Shown piece after piece: positions 17,450 through 26,524 of a stretch of DNA of 64,000 bases. The stretch's first letter is position 1, and each line of letters opens with the position of its first letter. The notes below the pieces were generated by a model. That model did not search any database, had not been told where the DNA came from, and worked only from the letters and a program-made list of their open reading frames with translations. A program made the translations under genes and the position numbers. The stretch comes from Haloferax gibbonsii ATCC 33959. Lineage in GTDB: Archaea; Halobacteriota; Halobacteria; Halobacteriales; Haloferacaceae. The stretch covers positions 6,559 through 70,558 of the forward strand of contig NZ_AOLJ01000003.1 in the NCBI RefSeq assembly GCF_000336775.1, given 5' to 3'.

Positions 17450-17513
17450 GAAAACTACTATATCGATTTTTCGTGCGCTTCTCCCGAACCCCGCGCGTCG
17501 CCGCCGCGGGACC

Positions 17514-19448
17514 TTACGACGCCGTTTCCGACCACGGGTGTTCGTAACTCGGGTCGTCCGCGAAGCGGTCGAGACCGGCGCGAATCGACATCCGACTTCC
17601 GGCAGGGAGCCGCACCCGGAGCGCGCCCGTCCCTTCGTCGCCGTCACTTGCGCTGTCGGAGTCCTCCTCGCCACGCTCCGCGCCGTCGGTCTCGACCGTC
17701 GTAAATCGGTGTTCGCCGTACGCGCCCGCTTGGACGACGACCTCCTCCTGTCTCGCCCCGGTGTTGACGAGCGTCAGTTCGATTCCCTGTTTCGTCACCG
17801 ACTCCACGAGCGCGGCGACGCCCGTCGGCAGTCCCGGCCGCTCCCTGCGGGCGTCGAAGTGCCGCACTTGAGCCATGACGAGGCCGCCGTAGTAGACTGG
17901 CTGTGGCGCTCCCATGGTGAGTTGGAGCAGCGCCTTGTGGAACGCCGGGTTTCGGTCTCTGAGGTAGTCTTCGTCCACGGTCGTCGGCTCGTTCCCCTCG
18001 GCGTCGAACAGTCGCAGTCGCTCGTCGACGTGCTCGCGCGTCGCTTCGAGGATTCGGTCCGGGTAGTCCGAGAACTCCCCGTCGAGGTAGGCCAGCCACG
18101 CGTACTCGTGACCGTCGTCGTGTTTCGTCTTCGCCCGCGGGTCGACGCGTCGCCAGTCCTGTTCGCCCCAGTCGCGGAGCCGACGGACCCGATTTCGGTC
18201 CTCGTCGCGCATCGACATGTACCAGAGGTGAACCGCGTAGGGGTCGTCCGTGGGCGGCTGGAACTCGTACCAGCCGTCCCGCCACAGTACCTCCCCGTCG
18301 TCCTCCGTGAGGACGCCCGAGGCGTCGTAGTGGTAGTCGCCCTCGCCGCCGTACTTGTGCGGGATGTGGAGGGTGCTGTGTACGTCGTCTTCGGCGACCT
18401 CGATGCCGTTTTCGATGAGTACGTCGAGTTGCGACCGCGGGAAGTCGAGGTACTCCCGGTCGCCTTCGAGCAGGACCGCGTTCTCGGCGGCGACCGTCGG
18501 CCCGATGCCGATGTAGTGCCACCCGCCCCACGACCAGCCGTAGTAGCCACCGTACCACGACCCGTCTGTGTACTCGCCGATTTCGCCGGAGCGCCCGACG
18601 TTGTCGGGGATGATACCGCCGTTTTCGGCCGTCCGCTCCCGCCACGCGTCGAGGTAGTCGGTCACCCACTCCCGGTAGTCGTCGTCGCCCGTGTGGAGAT
18701 AGGCGTTCGTCATCAGGCTCGTGATGTTGAGGTTCAGCGGGATATCGCCCTTCGCGCAGCGCTCGTTCAGCACCTCGAACAGGCGCTCTTCGTTCGCCCG
18801 GTCGAGGAGGTCCGCGGCCTCGTCGAACTCTAAATCCCGCCACGGGAGGCCGTGTCTGGCCCAGCGGTAGTCCGCGCCGTAGGGGTGGTGTTCGTAGGCG
18901 GAGAAGTCGCAGAACTCCGGGCCCATGCTCCCGTTCATCGGCCCGCGGACCACCCGATTTTCGGCGTCGTAGTTCCCCGTCTCCGAGTCGGCGGTGTAGA
19001 GGTCGGCGAACTTCGTCGCTCGGTCGACGACCGCGTCGTCGTCGGGCGCGGCGAGGCCCATGTTGTACGTGTAGAGGTTGCCCTCCCCGAGGTGGAACCA
19101 GTCGCGACACTGTTCGAACTCGTCGACGACCATCGGATGGCCGAACGGCGTCTCCGTCGCCGCGCCGCGTTCCAACGCGGACTCGTACACGCGACGGGCG
19201 TGGTCGAGCAGGCGTTCGTCGCCGCCCATCGCGTACACGAGCGGCCAGTTGTAGAACCCCTCGACCACGTCGTCGAAGCCGTCGACGCCCACGTGGTCGT
19301 CCGGCGGCCAGAACGGCTCCCCGTCGGGGCCGGTGTAGTCGTCGACGAATCGGTCGACCGCGTCGGCCGTCAGGTCGAACAGTGCTCGCTGTTTGTGCGC
19401 CCACGTCGGCGGTCGAGTCGCCTCGGCGGTCGCTTCGAACTCGCGCAT
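17514..19448 (-). CDS. Uncharacterised large protein, putative carbohydrate-active toroid enzyme
   Basis: This cytoplasmic protein of 644 residues has no signal peptide. Repeated aromatic and helix-turn-helix segments (FYNWPLVYAMGGDERLLDHA, YLHTGDDDYREWVTDYLDAW, GWSWGGWHYIGIGPTVAAEN) resemble (alpha/alpha)6-toroid glycoside hydrolases and polysaccharide lyases. The last 130 residues look like a beta-sandwich (LTLVNTGARQEEVVVQAGAYGEHRF). I do not recognise a named family. The Asp/Glu/His-rich stretches (FHLGEGNLYTYNMG; FCDFSAYEHHPYGADY) are candidate active-site regions. Position between ThuA and a DapA-family aldolase gene, all on the minus strand, argues for a role in sugar or uronate breakdown. 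Confidence 0.85.
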   Translation of the reverse strand: MREFEATAEATRPPTWAHKQRALFDLTADAVDRFVDDYTGPDGEPFWPPDDHVGVDGFDDVVEGFYNWPLVYAMGGDERLLDHARRVYESALERGAATETPFGHPMVVDEFEQCRDWFHLGEGNLYTYNMGLAAPDDDAVVDRATKFADLYTADSETGNYDAENRVVRGPMNGSMGPEFCDFSAYEHHPYGADYRWARHGLPWRDLEFDEAADLLDRANEERLFEVLNERCAKGDIPLNLNITSLMTNAYLHTGDDDYREWVTDYLDAWRERTAENGGIIPDNVGRSGEIGEYTDGSWYGGYYGWSWGGWHYIGIGPTVAAENAVLLEGDREYLDFPRSQLDVLIENGIEVAEDDVHSTLHIPHKYGGEGDYHYDASGVLTEDDGEVLWRDGWYEFQPPTDDPYAVHLWYMSMRDEDRNRVRRLRDWGEQDWRRVDPRAKTKHDDGHEYAWLAYLDGEFSDYPDRILEATREHVDERLRLFDAEGNEPTTVDEDYLRDRNPAFHKALLQLTMGAPQPVYYGGLVMAQVRHFDARRERPGLPTGVAALVESVTKQGIELTLVNTGARQEEVVVQAGAYGEHRFTTVETDGAERGEEDSDSASDGDEGTGALRVRLPAGSRMSIRAGLDRFADDPSYEHPWSETAS

Positions 19449-19646
19449 GCCAACATACCCCGCGTCTCGGGTGATGAATATTTGGGTCGCGCGAGTCGCG
19501 GCGCTCCGGTCGGTTCGGGCGACGACGCTCCGTCCGACCGCGTCGTCGGCGAACCTCCCGATTCAGTCGTCACTCACCGTGCCGACACCGCGCGGCTCGA
19601 CCTCGTCGCTACCGCGGTTATGCCAGTCGCTCTCGCGGCCCTCGGT

Positions 19647-19680
19647 CGGTCGCTGGTTGTCGTCGGTCGTTGGTTGTCGT
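19647..19680. repeat. Two tandem 17-base repeats
   Basis: CGGTCG(C/T)TGGTTGTCGT occurs twice in direct tandem (19647-19663, 19664-19680) with the start of a third copy. It lies in the short gap upstream of the 644-residue protein gene (minus strand) and just after the 3' end of the DapA-family gene. It could be slippage or a spacer; no function is evident. Confidence 0.6.
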
Positions 19681-19706
19681 CGGTCGGCGTCTTCTGTGAG
19701 TCTCGT

Positions 19707-20645
19707 TCAGTCGATGAGGCGCTTGATGTCGTCGTCGAGCTGGTCGTACAGCTCCTCCGCCTGGCGCTCGTCTTCGGCCGACAGCGGGCGAATCGGCTCG
19801 CGGACTCCCCCGCCGTGCAGGCCGGCCAGTTCGAGGCCCTTTTTCACCGCCGGGACGCTGATGGCGCCGTCGAGGCTGTTGTTCTGTCCGGTCCGGTCAC
19901 GGAAGTTCTGGTAGGGCAGACAGATGTTCCGAAGCTCGCGGGCGCGCTCCCAGTTCTCTTCGGTGAGTGCGTCGAAGAGTTCGAGCCCGACCTCCGGCCG
20001 GAAGTTGCTCACGCCCGCCGAGAATCCCTCGATGCCCTCGTTCCAGAACGAGACGGCGAAGGGTTCGGCGAGGCCGTCCACCCAGACCACGTCGTCGCCG
20101 GTGGCGCTGGCGGCCGCGCCGAGTTTCACGGCGTCTTCGATGGCGTACTTGATGCCGACCACGCCGTCGAGCCCCGCGAGGTCGCGGAGGTAGCCGATTG
20201 ACGGGTCGAACCCCTTGACGTACGGCACCAGCGGGGCCGACGAGGCTTCGGCGAGCTTTTCGTAGTAGCGAAGCAGCCCGCGCTCGTGGACGTACGTGTG
20301 GTCCGGCGGCATTATCATCATCGCGTCGACGCCGATGCGGTCGTAGGCTTCGATGAGTTCCCGCGCGCCCGCCGTGCTCCCGCCGACGCCGGCGAGGACG
20401 CACACGTCGGACGGGAGCGCATCGACGGCCGTCTCCGTCACGTCGACGCGTTCCTGCTGGGACAGCGAGTGATACTCGCTGATGTTCGCCGACGCGAGGA
20501 ACGTGCGGATTCCCTCGTCGTAGAGGGTCGTCGCGTTCGCTGCCAGTTCGTCGTGTTCGATGTCGAGGTCGTCGTCGAACGGGGTGAGGAGCCCGGCGGC
20601 GACGCCGCGCAGGTGCTCGCGCACACCGCTCTCTGCGAGTGGCAT
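19707..20645 (-). CDS. DapA/KDG-aldolase superfamily lyase
   Basis: This (beta/alpha)8 lyase has 312 residues. Lys166 in VGIKYA is the Schiff-base lysine and Tyr142 in PYVKGF is the general acid-base; the usual YNxP around that Tyr is replaced by YVKG. GVGGSTAGA (86-94) is the glycine-rich carboxylate-binding loop. Family members include dihydrodipicolinate synthase, 2-keto-3-deoxysugar-acid aldolases and 5-keto-4-deoxyglucarate dehydratase; context points to a keto-deoxy sugar acid. The ATG at 20645 is chosen because the conserved N-terminus begins there; a longer frame continues upstream only as the antisense of the next gene. The gene is divergent from the Gfo/Idh gene at 20760. Confidence 0.88.
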   Translation of the reverse strand: MPLAESGVREHLRGVAAGLLTPFDDDLDIEHDELAANATTLYDEGIRTFLASANISEYHSLSQQERVDVTETAVDALPSDVCVLAGVGGSTAGARELIEAYDRIGVDAMMIMPPDHTYVHERGLLRYYEKLAEASSAPLVPYVKGFDPSIGYLRDLAGLDGVVGIKYAIEDAVKLGAAASATGDDVVWVDGLAEPFAVSFWNEGIEGFSAGVSNFRPEVGLELFDALTEENWERARELRNICLPYQNFRDRTGQNNSLDGAISVPAVKKGLELAGLHGGGVREPIRPLSAEDERQAEELYDQLDDDIKRLID

Positions 20646-20759
20646 ACCCGAACCACCGTGCACTCGCGCATAAAATCTTCGGACAGGGGGGTCGCGAGCG
20701 ACCACGAGCGCCCGAGGACCGTCAAAACAGTTATCTGCCCCATCTCTGTAGTCGAACCC

Positions 20760-21812
20760 ATGCCGCGTCAGACAGACTCGTCTCCAATCGCCGTCGGAGT
20801 CGTCGGCCTCGGAAGCCTCGGTCGTCGGCTCTGTCAACAGTTCGTCGAACTCCCCCGGTCGGAACTCGTCGCCATCTCCGACGTGGACCCGGACGGCCTC
20901 GCCGAGGTCGGCGACTCCTTCGACGTTCCCGAGGCGCACCGCTACCGGTCGTTCGAGGCGTTCCTCGATTCGGCCCCGATGGACGCCGTCGCCGTCGCGA
21001 CGCCCAACGGCCTGCACTACGAGCAGACCTCGGCCGTGTTGGACCGCGGCCTGCACGTCCTCTGCGAGAAGCCGCTCGCGACCGACGCCGAGGAGGCCTA
21101 CGAACTCACGACCCGCGCCGAGGCGAGCGACCAAACCGTGATGGTCGGCTACCAGCGACACTTCAACCCGGCCTACAAGCGCGCCCGCGACGAGTGGGCC
21201 GACGGCGACCGCGTCCCGCGGTTTATCACCGGTGAGGTGACCCACGACTGGCAGTCCTACTACGAGAAGGAAGACGACTGGCGGATGAACCCCGAACTGA
21301 GCGGCGGCGGCCACCTCCTGAACGTCGGCACGCACGTCATCGACGCCATCCTCTGGACGACCGGTCTCACGCCGACCCACGTCAACGCCTACGTCGACTT
21401 CCACGACGACGAGCAGGTGTTCGACCGGCAGTCCTCTATCAACATCGAGTTCGCGGAGGGCGCGATAGCGAACGTCTCCGACACGGGCGTCGTCGCGCGG
21501 ACCCGCGAGCACGTCCACATCTGGGACGACGAGGGGGCGATATACCTCGAAGGCCACGAGTGGGACGACCGGACCGGCTACGTCATCGACGACGAGGGGA
21601 CCGAACACCACCCCTACGACGGCTACGAGCGGTGGCTGAGCAAGGGTACCGCGTTCCTCGACGCGATAGAGACCGGCGAGACGCCGCCCGCGACCGCCCG
21701 CGACGGCCTCAAGGCGGTGCTCATCACGATGGCGGCCTACGAGTCGGGTCGGCGGAACGAACGCGTCGCCCTCGACGAACTCTACCCGTTCGCGTCCGAC
21801 GTCTTCCAGTAG
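20760..21812 (+). CDS. Gfo/Idh/MocA-family NAD(P)-dependent oxidoreductase 1
   Basis: This protein of 350 residues has a Rossmann start VGVVGLGSLG (about 12-21) and EKP at 103-105, the catalytic Lys motif. A C-terminal alpha/beta domain includes GGGHLLNVGTHVIDAI, the substrate-site His region. Family members oxidise sugar hydroxyls, including uronates and myo-inositol. A TATA-like GTTATC about 30 bases before the ATG suggests a leaderless transcript. It is first in a plus-strand run with two enolase-family genes. Confidence 0.9.
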   Translation: MPRQTDSSPIAVGVVGLGSLGRRLCQQFVELPRSELVAISDVDPDGLAEVGDSFDVPEAHRYRSFEAFLDSAPMDAVAVATPNGLHYEQTSAVLDRGLHVLCEKPLATDAEEAYELTTRAEASDQTVMVGYQRHFNPAYKRARDEWADGDRVPRFITGEVTHDWQSYYEKEDDWRMNPELSGGGHLLNVGTHVIDAILWTTGLTPTHVNAYVDFHDDEQVFDRQSSINIEFAEGAIANVSDTGVVARTREHVHIWDDEGAIYLEGHEWDDRTGYVIDDEGTEHHPYDGYERWLSKGTAFLDAIETGETPPATARDGLKAVLITMAAYESGRRNERVALDELYPFASDVFQ

Positions 21813-21896
21813 CGCGCCATCGTTTTCTCTCGGCTGTCCCCGCTTGTTCTCCCGCGCGAGGCGGAGTTTTATCGTGGTGGCCGATTCTGTAGAGGT

Positions 21897-23138
21897 ATGC
21901 GAATCGCGACTATCAGCGGATACGCTCTCTCGTCACCCATCGAACCGCCGCAGGACCGCCCCTTCCACGGCGGCGTCCGTCGCCTCCTCAAACGCGACGT
22001 GGTGCTCGTCGTCGTCGAATCGGCCGACGGAACCCGCGGTATCGCCACCGCCGGCGCGAGCAGTTCCGCGATGCGGGAGTACTTCGAGGGCGAATCGCAG
22101 GGCACCTTCGCGGACGTCGTCAACGGCGCGGTCGCCGACGCGCTCGAAGGCGAGACCGTCGAGGAAGTCGAGGACGCGCACGCGATGCTCCGCGACACCG
22201 ACCTCCCCGACCGGCTCCGCCATCAGGCCATCTCGGCGCTCGACGTGGCCCTGTACGACATCCGCGGGAAGGAGGTCGGCGCGCCCATCTACGAACTGCT
22301 CGCCGACGAGTACGGCACCGACCCGACGACGGAGATGCCCCTGTACGCGAGCGCCGGGATGTACATGGAACCCGAGGGGTACGCCGAACAGGCGGCGACC
22401 ATCCGCGACCTCGGCTTCTTCGGCTACAAGTACCGACCGGGCATCGGCCCCGACGGGGACCGCCGCACCGTCGAACTGCTCGCCGACGTCGCGGGCGACA
22501 TGGAAGTGATGCTCGACGTGCACACGTGGTGGAAGATTCGCGACGGCTACGACCGCGAGACGGTCGAAGACCTCGTCACCTTCGCCGCCGAGCGGGACTG
22601 CTACTGGGTCGAAGAGCCCGTCTCGCCCGACGACCACGCGGGCTACGTCGAACTCGCGGAGACGGGCGCGCCGCTGGCCGGCGGCGAGAGCGAACCGACG
22701 CCAGAGGGCCTCGTCGCGCTCGGCGAGACGGGCGCGGTCGACTTCCTGCAGGGCGACGTTCGCCACCACTGCGGCTACACCGGCTGTCGCCCCGCGGTCG
22801 AGTCCTGCGTCGGCCGCGACGTGGAGTTCGTCCCGCACAACTTCGGGACGTGGGTCGGCCTGCTCGCCAACGCGCACCTCGTCGCGGCCGCGCCCGAGGT
22901 GTCGCTCCTCGAATACCCGGTCTTCGAGGACGACCCGCTCCTCGACACCGAGACCGACCCAGGCATGTACCCCTTCGACCTCGCGTTCGACATCATCGAG
23001 GGCCAACCCGCCGTCGAGGACGGCGTCCTCTCGCTGTCCGACGAGCCGGGACTGGGAATCGAGGTGAACCTCGACGTGCTCGACGACTACCCGTTCCGTG
23101 ACGGGCCGTGGACCGAGTTCCACTACGACGACGACTGA
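21897..23138 (+). CDS. Enolase-superfamily sugar-acid dehydratase-like protein 1
   Basis: This protein of 413 residues has an N-terminal capping domain and a (beta/alpha)7beta barrel. Metal ligands are seen as Asp207 (MLDVHTWW), Glu240 region (VEEP) and Glu264 (GGESE). The second-strand base motif reads KYR (178-180) rather than KxK, and His314 (PHNFGTW) sits where the opposing base of the mandelate-racemase group lies. This suggests dehydration of an acid sugar with a His general base. Exact substrate not predictable. Cotranscribed with the oxidoreductase upstream (84-base gap) and followed by the second enolase-family gene. Confidence 0.88.
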   Translation: MRIATISGYALSSPIEPPQDRPFHGGVRRLLKRDVVLVVVESADGTRGIATAGASSSAMREYFEGESQGTFADVVNGAVADALEGETVEEVEDAHAMLRDTDLPDRLRHQAISALDVALYDIRGKEVGAPIYELLADEYGTDPTTEMPLYASAGMYMEPEGYAEQAATIRDLGFFGYKYRPGIGPDGDRRTVELLADVAGDMEVMLDVHTWWKIRDGYDRETVEDLVTFAAERDCYWVEEPVSPDDHAGYVELAETGAPLAGGESEPTPEGLVALGETGAVDFLQGDVRHHCGYTGCRPAVESCVGRDVEFVPHNFGTWVGLLANAHLVAAAPEVSLLEYPVFEDDPLLDTETDPGMYPFDLAFDIIEGQPAVEDGVLSLSDEPGLGIEVNLDVLDDYPFRDGPWTEFHYDDD

Positions 23139-23236
23139 GTCGACGGTTCGAACCGCCTCGGCGCCTTCGTCCCGTCTGTCTCGCCGCGTTCGCCGTCTGC
23201 ACAAGCTATAATGCGTCTCTCCGTGGTACATTTTTC

Positions 23237-24373
23237 ATGCACGTAACCGACATCGAAGTCATCCCGATATCGCACCGCCTCCCCGACGGCGAGGGCCTCG
23301 GCGACGCCCGCGGGTTCGGCCACGACAGGGCGACGACGCTCATCCGCGTCGACACCGACACCGGCGACGTCGGCTGGGGCGAGGCGTTCGCCCCGGGGAG
23401 CGTCATCGCGCCCGTCGTCGACGAGTTCTTCCGCGACGACGTGGTCGGCATGGACCCCTTCGACGTGCGACGCCTCGCGGAGGAGTCGTACACAGACCCG
23501 TACCACTTCGGCGGGAGCGTCTTCGTCCAGAGCGCCCTCAGCGGCATCGACGTGGCCCTGTGGGACCTCGTCGGCAAGGCCACCGGCAAGCCCGTTCACC
23601 GGCTCCTCGGCGGGACGCCACGGGAGACGCTCACCGCCTACGCCTCGACGATGTACTTCACCGAGGCGGACCGCGACATCGCCGAGCCGATTCGAGACGC
23701 CGTCGACGAGGGGTTCTCGGCGGCCAAGATAAAAATCGGCAACGGCACGGACTCCGACGTGGAGCGGGTTCGGACCGCTCGCCAACTCCTCGGCGACGAC
23801 GCGCGGCTGATGGTCGACATCAACGGGAACTACCGGCCGCGACAGGCGATTCGAACCGCGAAGGCCATCGAGGAGTTCGACATCACGTGGATGGAAGAGC
23901 CGGTCCCGCCGGAGAACCTCTCGGGCTACCGCGAGGTCAAACGCGGCGTCGACGTGCCCCTCGCGGCCGGTGAGGCGCACTACGGCCGCTTCGAGTTCAA
24001 GCGCCTCGTGGACGACCGGACGGTCGACGTGGTCCAGCCCAATCTCGGTCGGTGCGGCGGGCTCTCGGAGGCGAGCCGAATCGCCGACCTCGCCAGCACG
24101 GAGAACGTGGCGGTCAGGCCGCACATCTGGAACAGTGCGGTCGGCCTCGCCGCGGCGGTCCAGTTCGCGGCGTCGGTCTCGGACTACCCGCACACGCGGC
24201 ACGTCCCGGACCCGATGATGGTCGAGTTCGACCGGAGCGAGAACCCGCTCCGCGACGAGATTCTGCAGACCCCGTTCGACCCGACCGGCGGCGAGGTGGA
24301 CGTGCCGCAGGCCCCCGGCCTGGGCGTCGAAATCGACGAGGACGCCGTCGAACGGTACCGCGCCGACCGCTGA
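23237..24373 (+). CDS. Enolase-superfamily sugar-acid dehydratase-like protein 2
   Basis: This protein of 378 residues has a complete mandelate racemase/muconate-lactonising signature: KIK at 164-166, metal ligands Asp194 (MVDINGNY), Glu220/221 (MEEPVPP) and Glu246 (AGEAHYG), and His296 (RPHIWNS). It resembles D-galactonate, galactarate or gluconate dehydratases more than racemases. The ATG at 23237 is preceded by CTATAATGC about 28 bases upstream. With the DapA-family aldolase nearby it could make and split a 2-keto-3-deoxy sugar acid. Confidence 0.9.
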   Translation: MHVTDIEVIPISHRLPDGEGLGDARGFGHDRATTLIRVDTDTGDVGWGEAFAPGSVIAPVVDEFFRDDVVGMDPFDVRRLAEESYTDPYHFGGSVFVQSALSGIDVALWDLVGKATGKPVHRLLGGTPRETLTAYASTMYFTEADRDIAEPIRDAVDEGFSAAKIKIGNGTDSDVERVRTARQLLGDDARLMVDINGNYRPRQAIRTAKAIEEFDITWMEEPVPPENLSGYREVKRGVDVPLAAGEAHYGRFEFKRLVDDRTVDVVQPNLGRCGGLSEASRIADLASTENVAVRPHIWNSAVGLAAAVQFAASVSDYPHTRHVPDPMMVEFDRSENPLRDEILQTPFDPTGGEVDVPQAPGLGVEIDEDAVERYRADR

Positions 24374-24477
24374 GCGCGGGTCGCTCGGTCGTCTCCCCGG
24401 CGCCGCACCGCCGAATCGACCCCGCTCCGTCCCGACTCGCGGGATAGTTTTATGCGTTGAAGCACCGTGGCACCGGT

Positions 24478-24942
24478 ATGCAGTCATCGCTAGTGGTAGT
24501 CGACAGTACGGACTCCAACGAGCGCCTCCTCACCGAGGCGGGGCAAATCGCGGCCGGCACGGACACGCCGCTCGTGCTCCTCACGCGTATCACCGAGGAC
24601 GAAATCGTCGAGAACGCCGAGACGTTGCAGGCGATGAGCGACGCCGCCAACACGCCGCTGGAGTCGAACTCGGCGCGGGAAGTCGCCACGCGATTCGCGT
24701 CGCAGGCCGCCGACGAGGCGTTCGAGTCGGTGGACGGAACCGTGGAATACGACGCCGTCACCGTCGTCGCCGACGAGGGCGAGTTCGCGGACGAGGTGAT
24801 TCGCGTCGCCGACGAGCGCGGCTGTGACCACGTCTACGTCGCCGGTCGACAGCGCTCGCCGACCGGGAAGGCGCTGTTCGGCGACACCGCACAGCGCGTC
24901 GTCCTCAACTTCGACGGGCCGGTCACCATCCTGACCGAGTGA
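24478..24942 (+). CDS. UspA-domain universal stress protein
   Basis: This single-domain protein of 154 residues begins LVVVDSTDSNERLLTEAGQIAA and ends GKALFGDTAQRVVLNFDGPVTIL; the latter covers the region of the G-2x-G-9x-G(S/T) ATP-binding motif, here partly degenerate. Many haloarchaeal operons carry such genes next to transporters and catabolic enzymes. A TATA-like AGTTTTATG lies about 26-30 bases before the ATG. Role unknown. Confidence 0.88.
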   Translation: MQSSLVVVDSTDSNERLLTEAGQIAAGTDTPLVLLTRITEDEIVENAETLQAMSDAANTPLESNSAREVATRFASQAADEAFESVDGTVEYDAVTVVADEGEFADEVIRVADERGCDHVYVAGRQRSPTGKALFGDTAQRVVLNFDGPVTILTE

Positions 24943-25006
24943 CGGAGCGGCCGGAACCCCCCGAAACGACAGCTATTTGCGACCGCGACTCGTCACGTGT
25001 TATCAC

Positions 25007-26440
25007 ATGTATCAGCTGTCGGAGCAAGCGGAGCCTGTACCGTCGGGTTCGTCCCGAACCATCGACATCGGCTACATCGGCGGCGGGAGTCAGGGGTGGG
25101 CCCACACGCTCATCAACGACCTCGCGCAGTGTCCGGACCTCGTGGGGAGCGTCACGCTGTACGACGTGAACTACGAGATGGCGTCGAAGAACGCCCTCCT
25201 CGGCAACCGCGTGATGGACCGCGAGGAGGCGGTCGGCGACTGGTCGTTCGAGGCGACCCGGAGCATGGACAAGGCGCTCGACGGGGCCGACTTCGTCATC
25301 TGCTCGATTCAGGACCCGCCGGGTGAGACGTTCGTCCACGACATCGACGTGCCCCAGGAGTACGGTATCTACCAGACGGTCGCCGACACCGTCGGCCCCG
25401 GCGGGGCGATTCGGGCGCTGCGAGCGATTCCGCAGTACCGCGAAATCGCCGCGACGGTCCGCGAGCGCTGCCCGGACGCGTGGGTCATCAACTACACCAA
25501 CCCGATGACGGTCTGCACGCGGACGCTCTACGAGGAGTTCCCCGACATCAAGGCCATCGGGCTCTGCCACGAGGTGTTCAAGACCCAGAAGCTGTTCGCC
25601 GAGATGGCGGAGCGCTACATTGACGAGGCCGAGGACGTCGCCCGCGACGAGGTTCGGGTCAACGTCAAGGGCGTCAACCACTTCACGTGGGTCGACGAGG
25701 CGCGGTGGCGCGACCGCGACGTGTTCCAGTACCTCGACGAGGAACTCGAGCGTCGGAAACCGCTTTTCGACCGCGAGCCGGGCGACCTCGACGCCGAGTC
25801 CTACTGGGTGAACAACGAGGAAGTCGCGCTCGACCTCTACGACCGCTTCGGCGTCCTCGGCGCGGCGGGCGACCGCCACCTCGTGGAGTTCGTCCCGTGG
25901 TATCTGAGCATCGACGAGCCGGAGGAAATCCAGCGCTACGGGATCCGGCTCACGCCGAGTTCGGCCCGCGTCTCCGACGACGAGGGGCCAGACGAGATGG
26001 AGCGCTACCTCGAAGGCGACGCGGAGTTCGAGTTCCACGAGTCCGGAGAGGAGGCGGTCGACATCATGCGGGCGCTCTCTGGCGAGGGGACGTTCGTCAC
26101 GCACCTCAACTATCCCAACGAGGGGCAGGTCGACGGCATCCCCGAGGGCGCGGTCGTGGAGACGAACGCGCTCCTCTCCGGCGACGACGTGACGCCCCTC
26201 TGTGCGGGCGGCCTGCCCGACGAGGTCGAGAGCATGGTCGAAACCCACGTCACGAATCAGGAGACGCTCGTGCGCGCGGGCTTCGAGGGAGACCTCGACC
26301 TCGCGTTTCAGGCGTTCCTCAACGAACCGCTCGTCACCGTCTCGCGCGACGAGGCCCAGGAGCTGTTCGCCAAACTCGTCGAACTGGAGCGCGGGTACTT
26401 CGCCGACTACGACCTCGACGCGTCGGTCCTGCGGGCGTAA
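25007..26440 (+). CDS. Glycoside hydrolase family 4 enzyme, probable alpha-galacturonidase
   Basis: This protein of 477 residues has a Rossmann NAD-binding start (IGYIGGGSQGW, 21-31), YTNP (163-166), CHEV with metal-binding Cys187-His188, and GVNHFTW with His225. These are the GH4 hallmarks: NAD+ and Mn2+-dependent hydrolysis by redox at C3. From memory, the CHEV variant characterises the alpha-galacturonidase branch (LplD-like), which would suit removal of galacturonate from oligogalacturonides. It has no signal peptide, so it acts inside the cell. The gene follows the UspA gene by 64 bases and precedes an F420-type monooxygenase gene. Confidence 0.9.
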   Translation: MYQLSEQAEPVPSGSSRTIDIGYIGGGSQGWAHTLINDLAQCPDLVGSVTLYDVNYEMASKNALLGNRVMDREEAVGDWSFEATRSMDKALDGADFVICSIQDPPGETFVHDIDVPQEYGIYQTVADTVGPGGAIRALRAIPQYREIAATVRERCPDAWVINYTNPMTVCTRTLYEEFPDIKAIGLCHEVFKTQKLFAEMAERYIDEAEDVARDEVRVNVKGVNHFTWVDEARWRDRDVFQYLDEELERRKPLFDREPGDLDAESYWVNNEEVALDLYDRFGVLGAAGDRHLVEFVPWYLSIDEPEEIQRYGIRLTPSSARVSDDEGPDEMERYLEGDAEFEFHESGEEAVDIMRALSGEGTFVTHLNYPNEGQVDGIPEGAVVETNALLSGDDVTPLCAGGLPDEVESMVETHVTNQETLVRAGFEGDLDLAFQAFLNEPLVTVSRDEAQELFAKLVELERGYFADYDLDASVLRA

Positions 26441-26524
26441 GCCGGCGTTTCGAACCCTCGCGAACGCGCCACTCCCCCGCTTTCGGGGCCAGCTATTTAT
26501 TCCGCCGTACTGTCGGTACACGCG

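Larger units (their letters stand above)
17024..17513. other. 490-base regulatory region with three operator-like palindromes
   Basis: No credible gene is seen between the start of the ThuA gene and the end of the 644-residue protein gene. The stretch contains family-A palindromes at 17099-17115, 17306-17322 and 17433-17449 and AT-rich patches around 17295-17310 and 17452-17475. A plus-strand open frame through it has no recognisable protein sequence and runs into the antisense of the next gene. The layout looks like a promoter/operator region for minus-strand transcription. Confidence 0.55.

Noticed and set aside
17045-17704. A 219-codon plus-strand frame through the operator region
   Set aside because: It crosses three palindromes and ends antisense inside the 644-residue gene; the product shows no conserved pattern.
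19707-21611. A longer form of the DapA-family gene extended far upstream
   Set aside because: The extension is antisense to the Gfo/Idh gene and lacks aldolase features; the conserved N-terminus starts at 20645.
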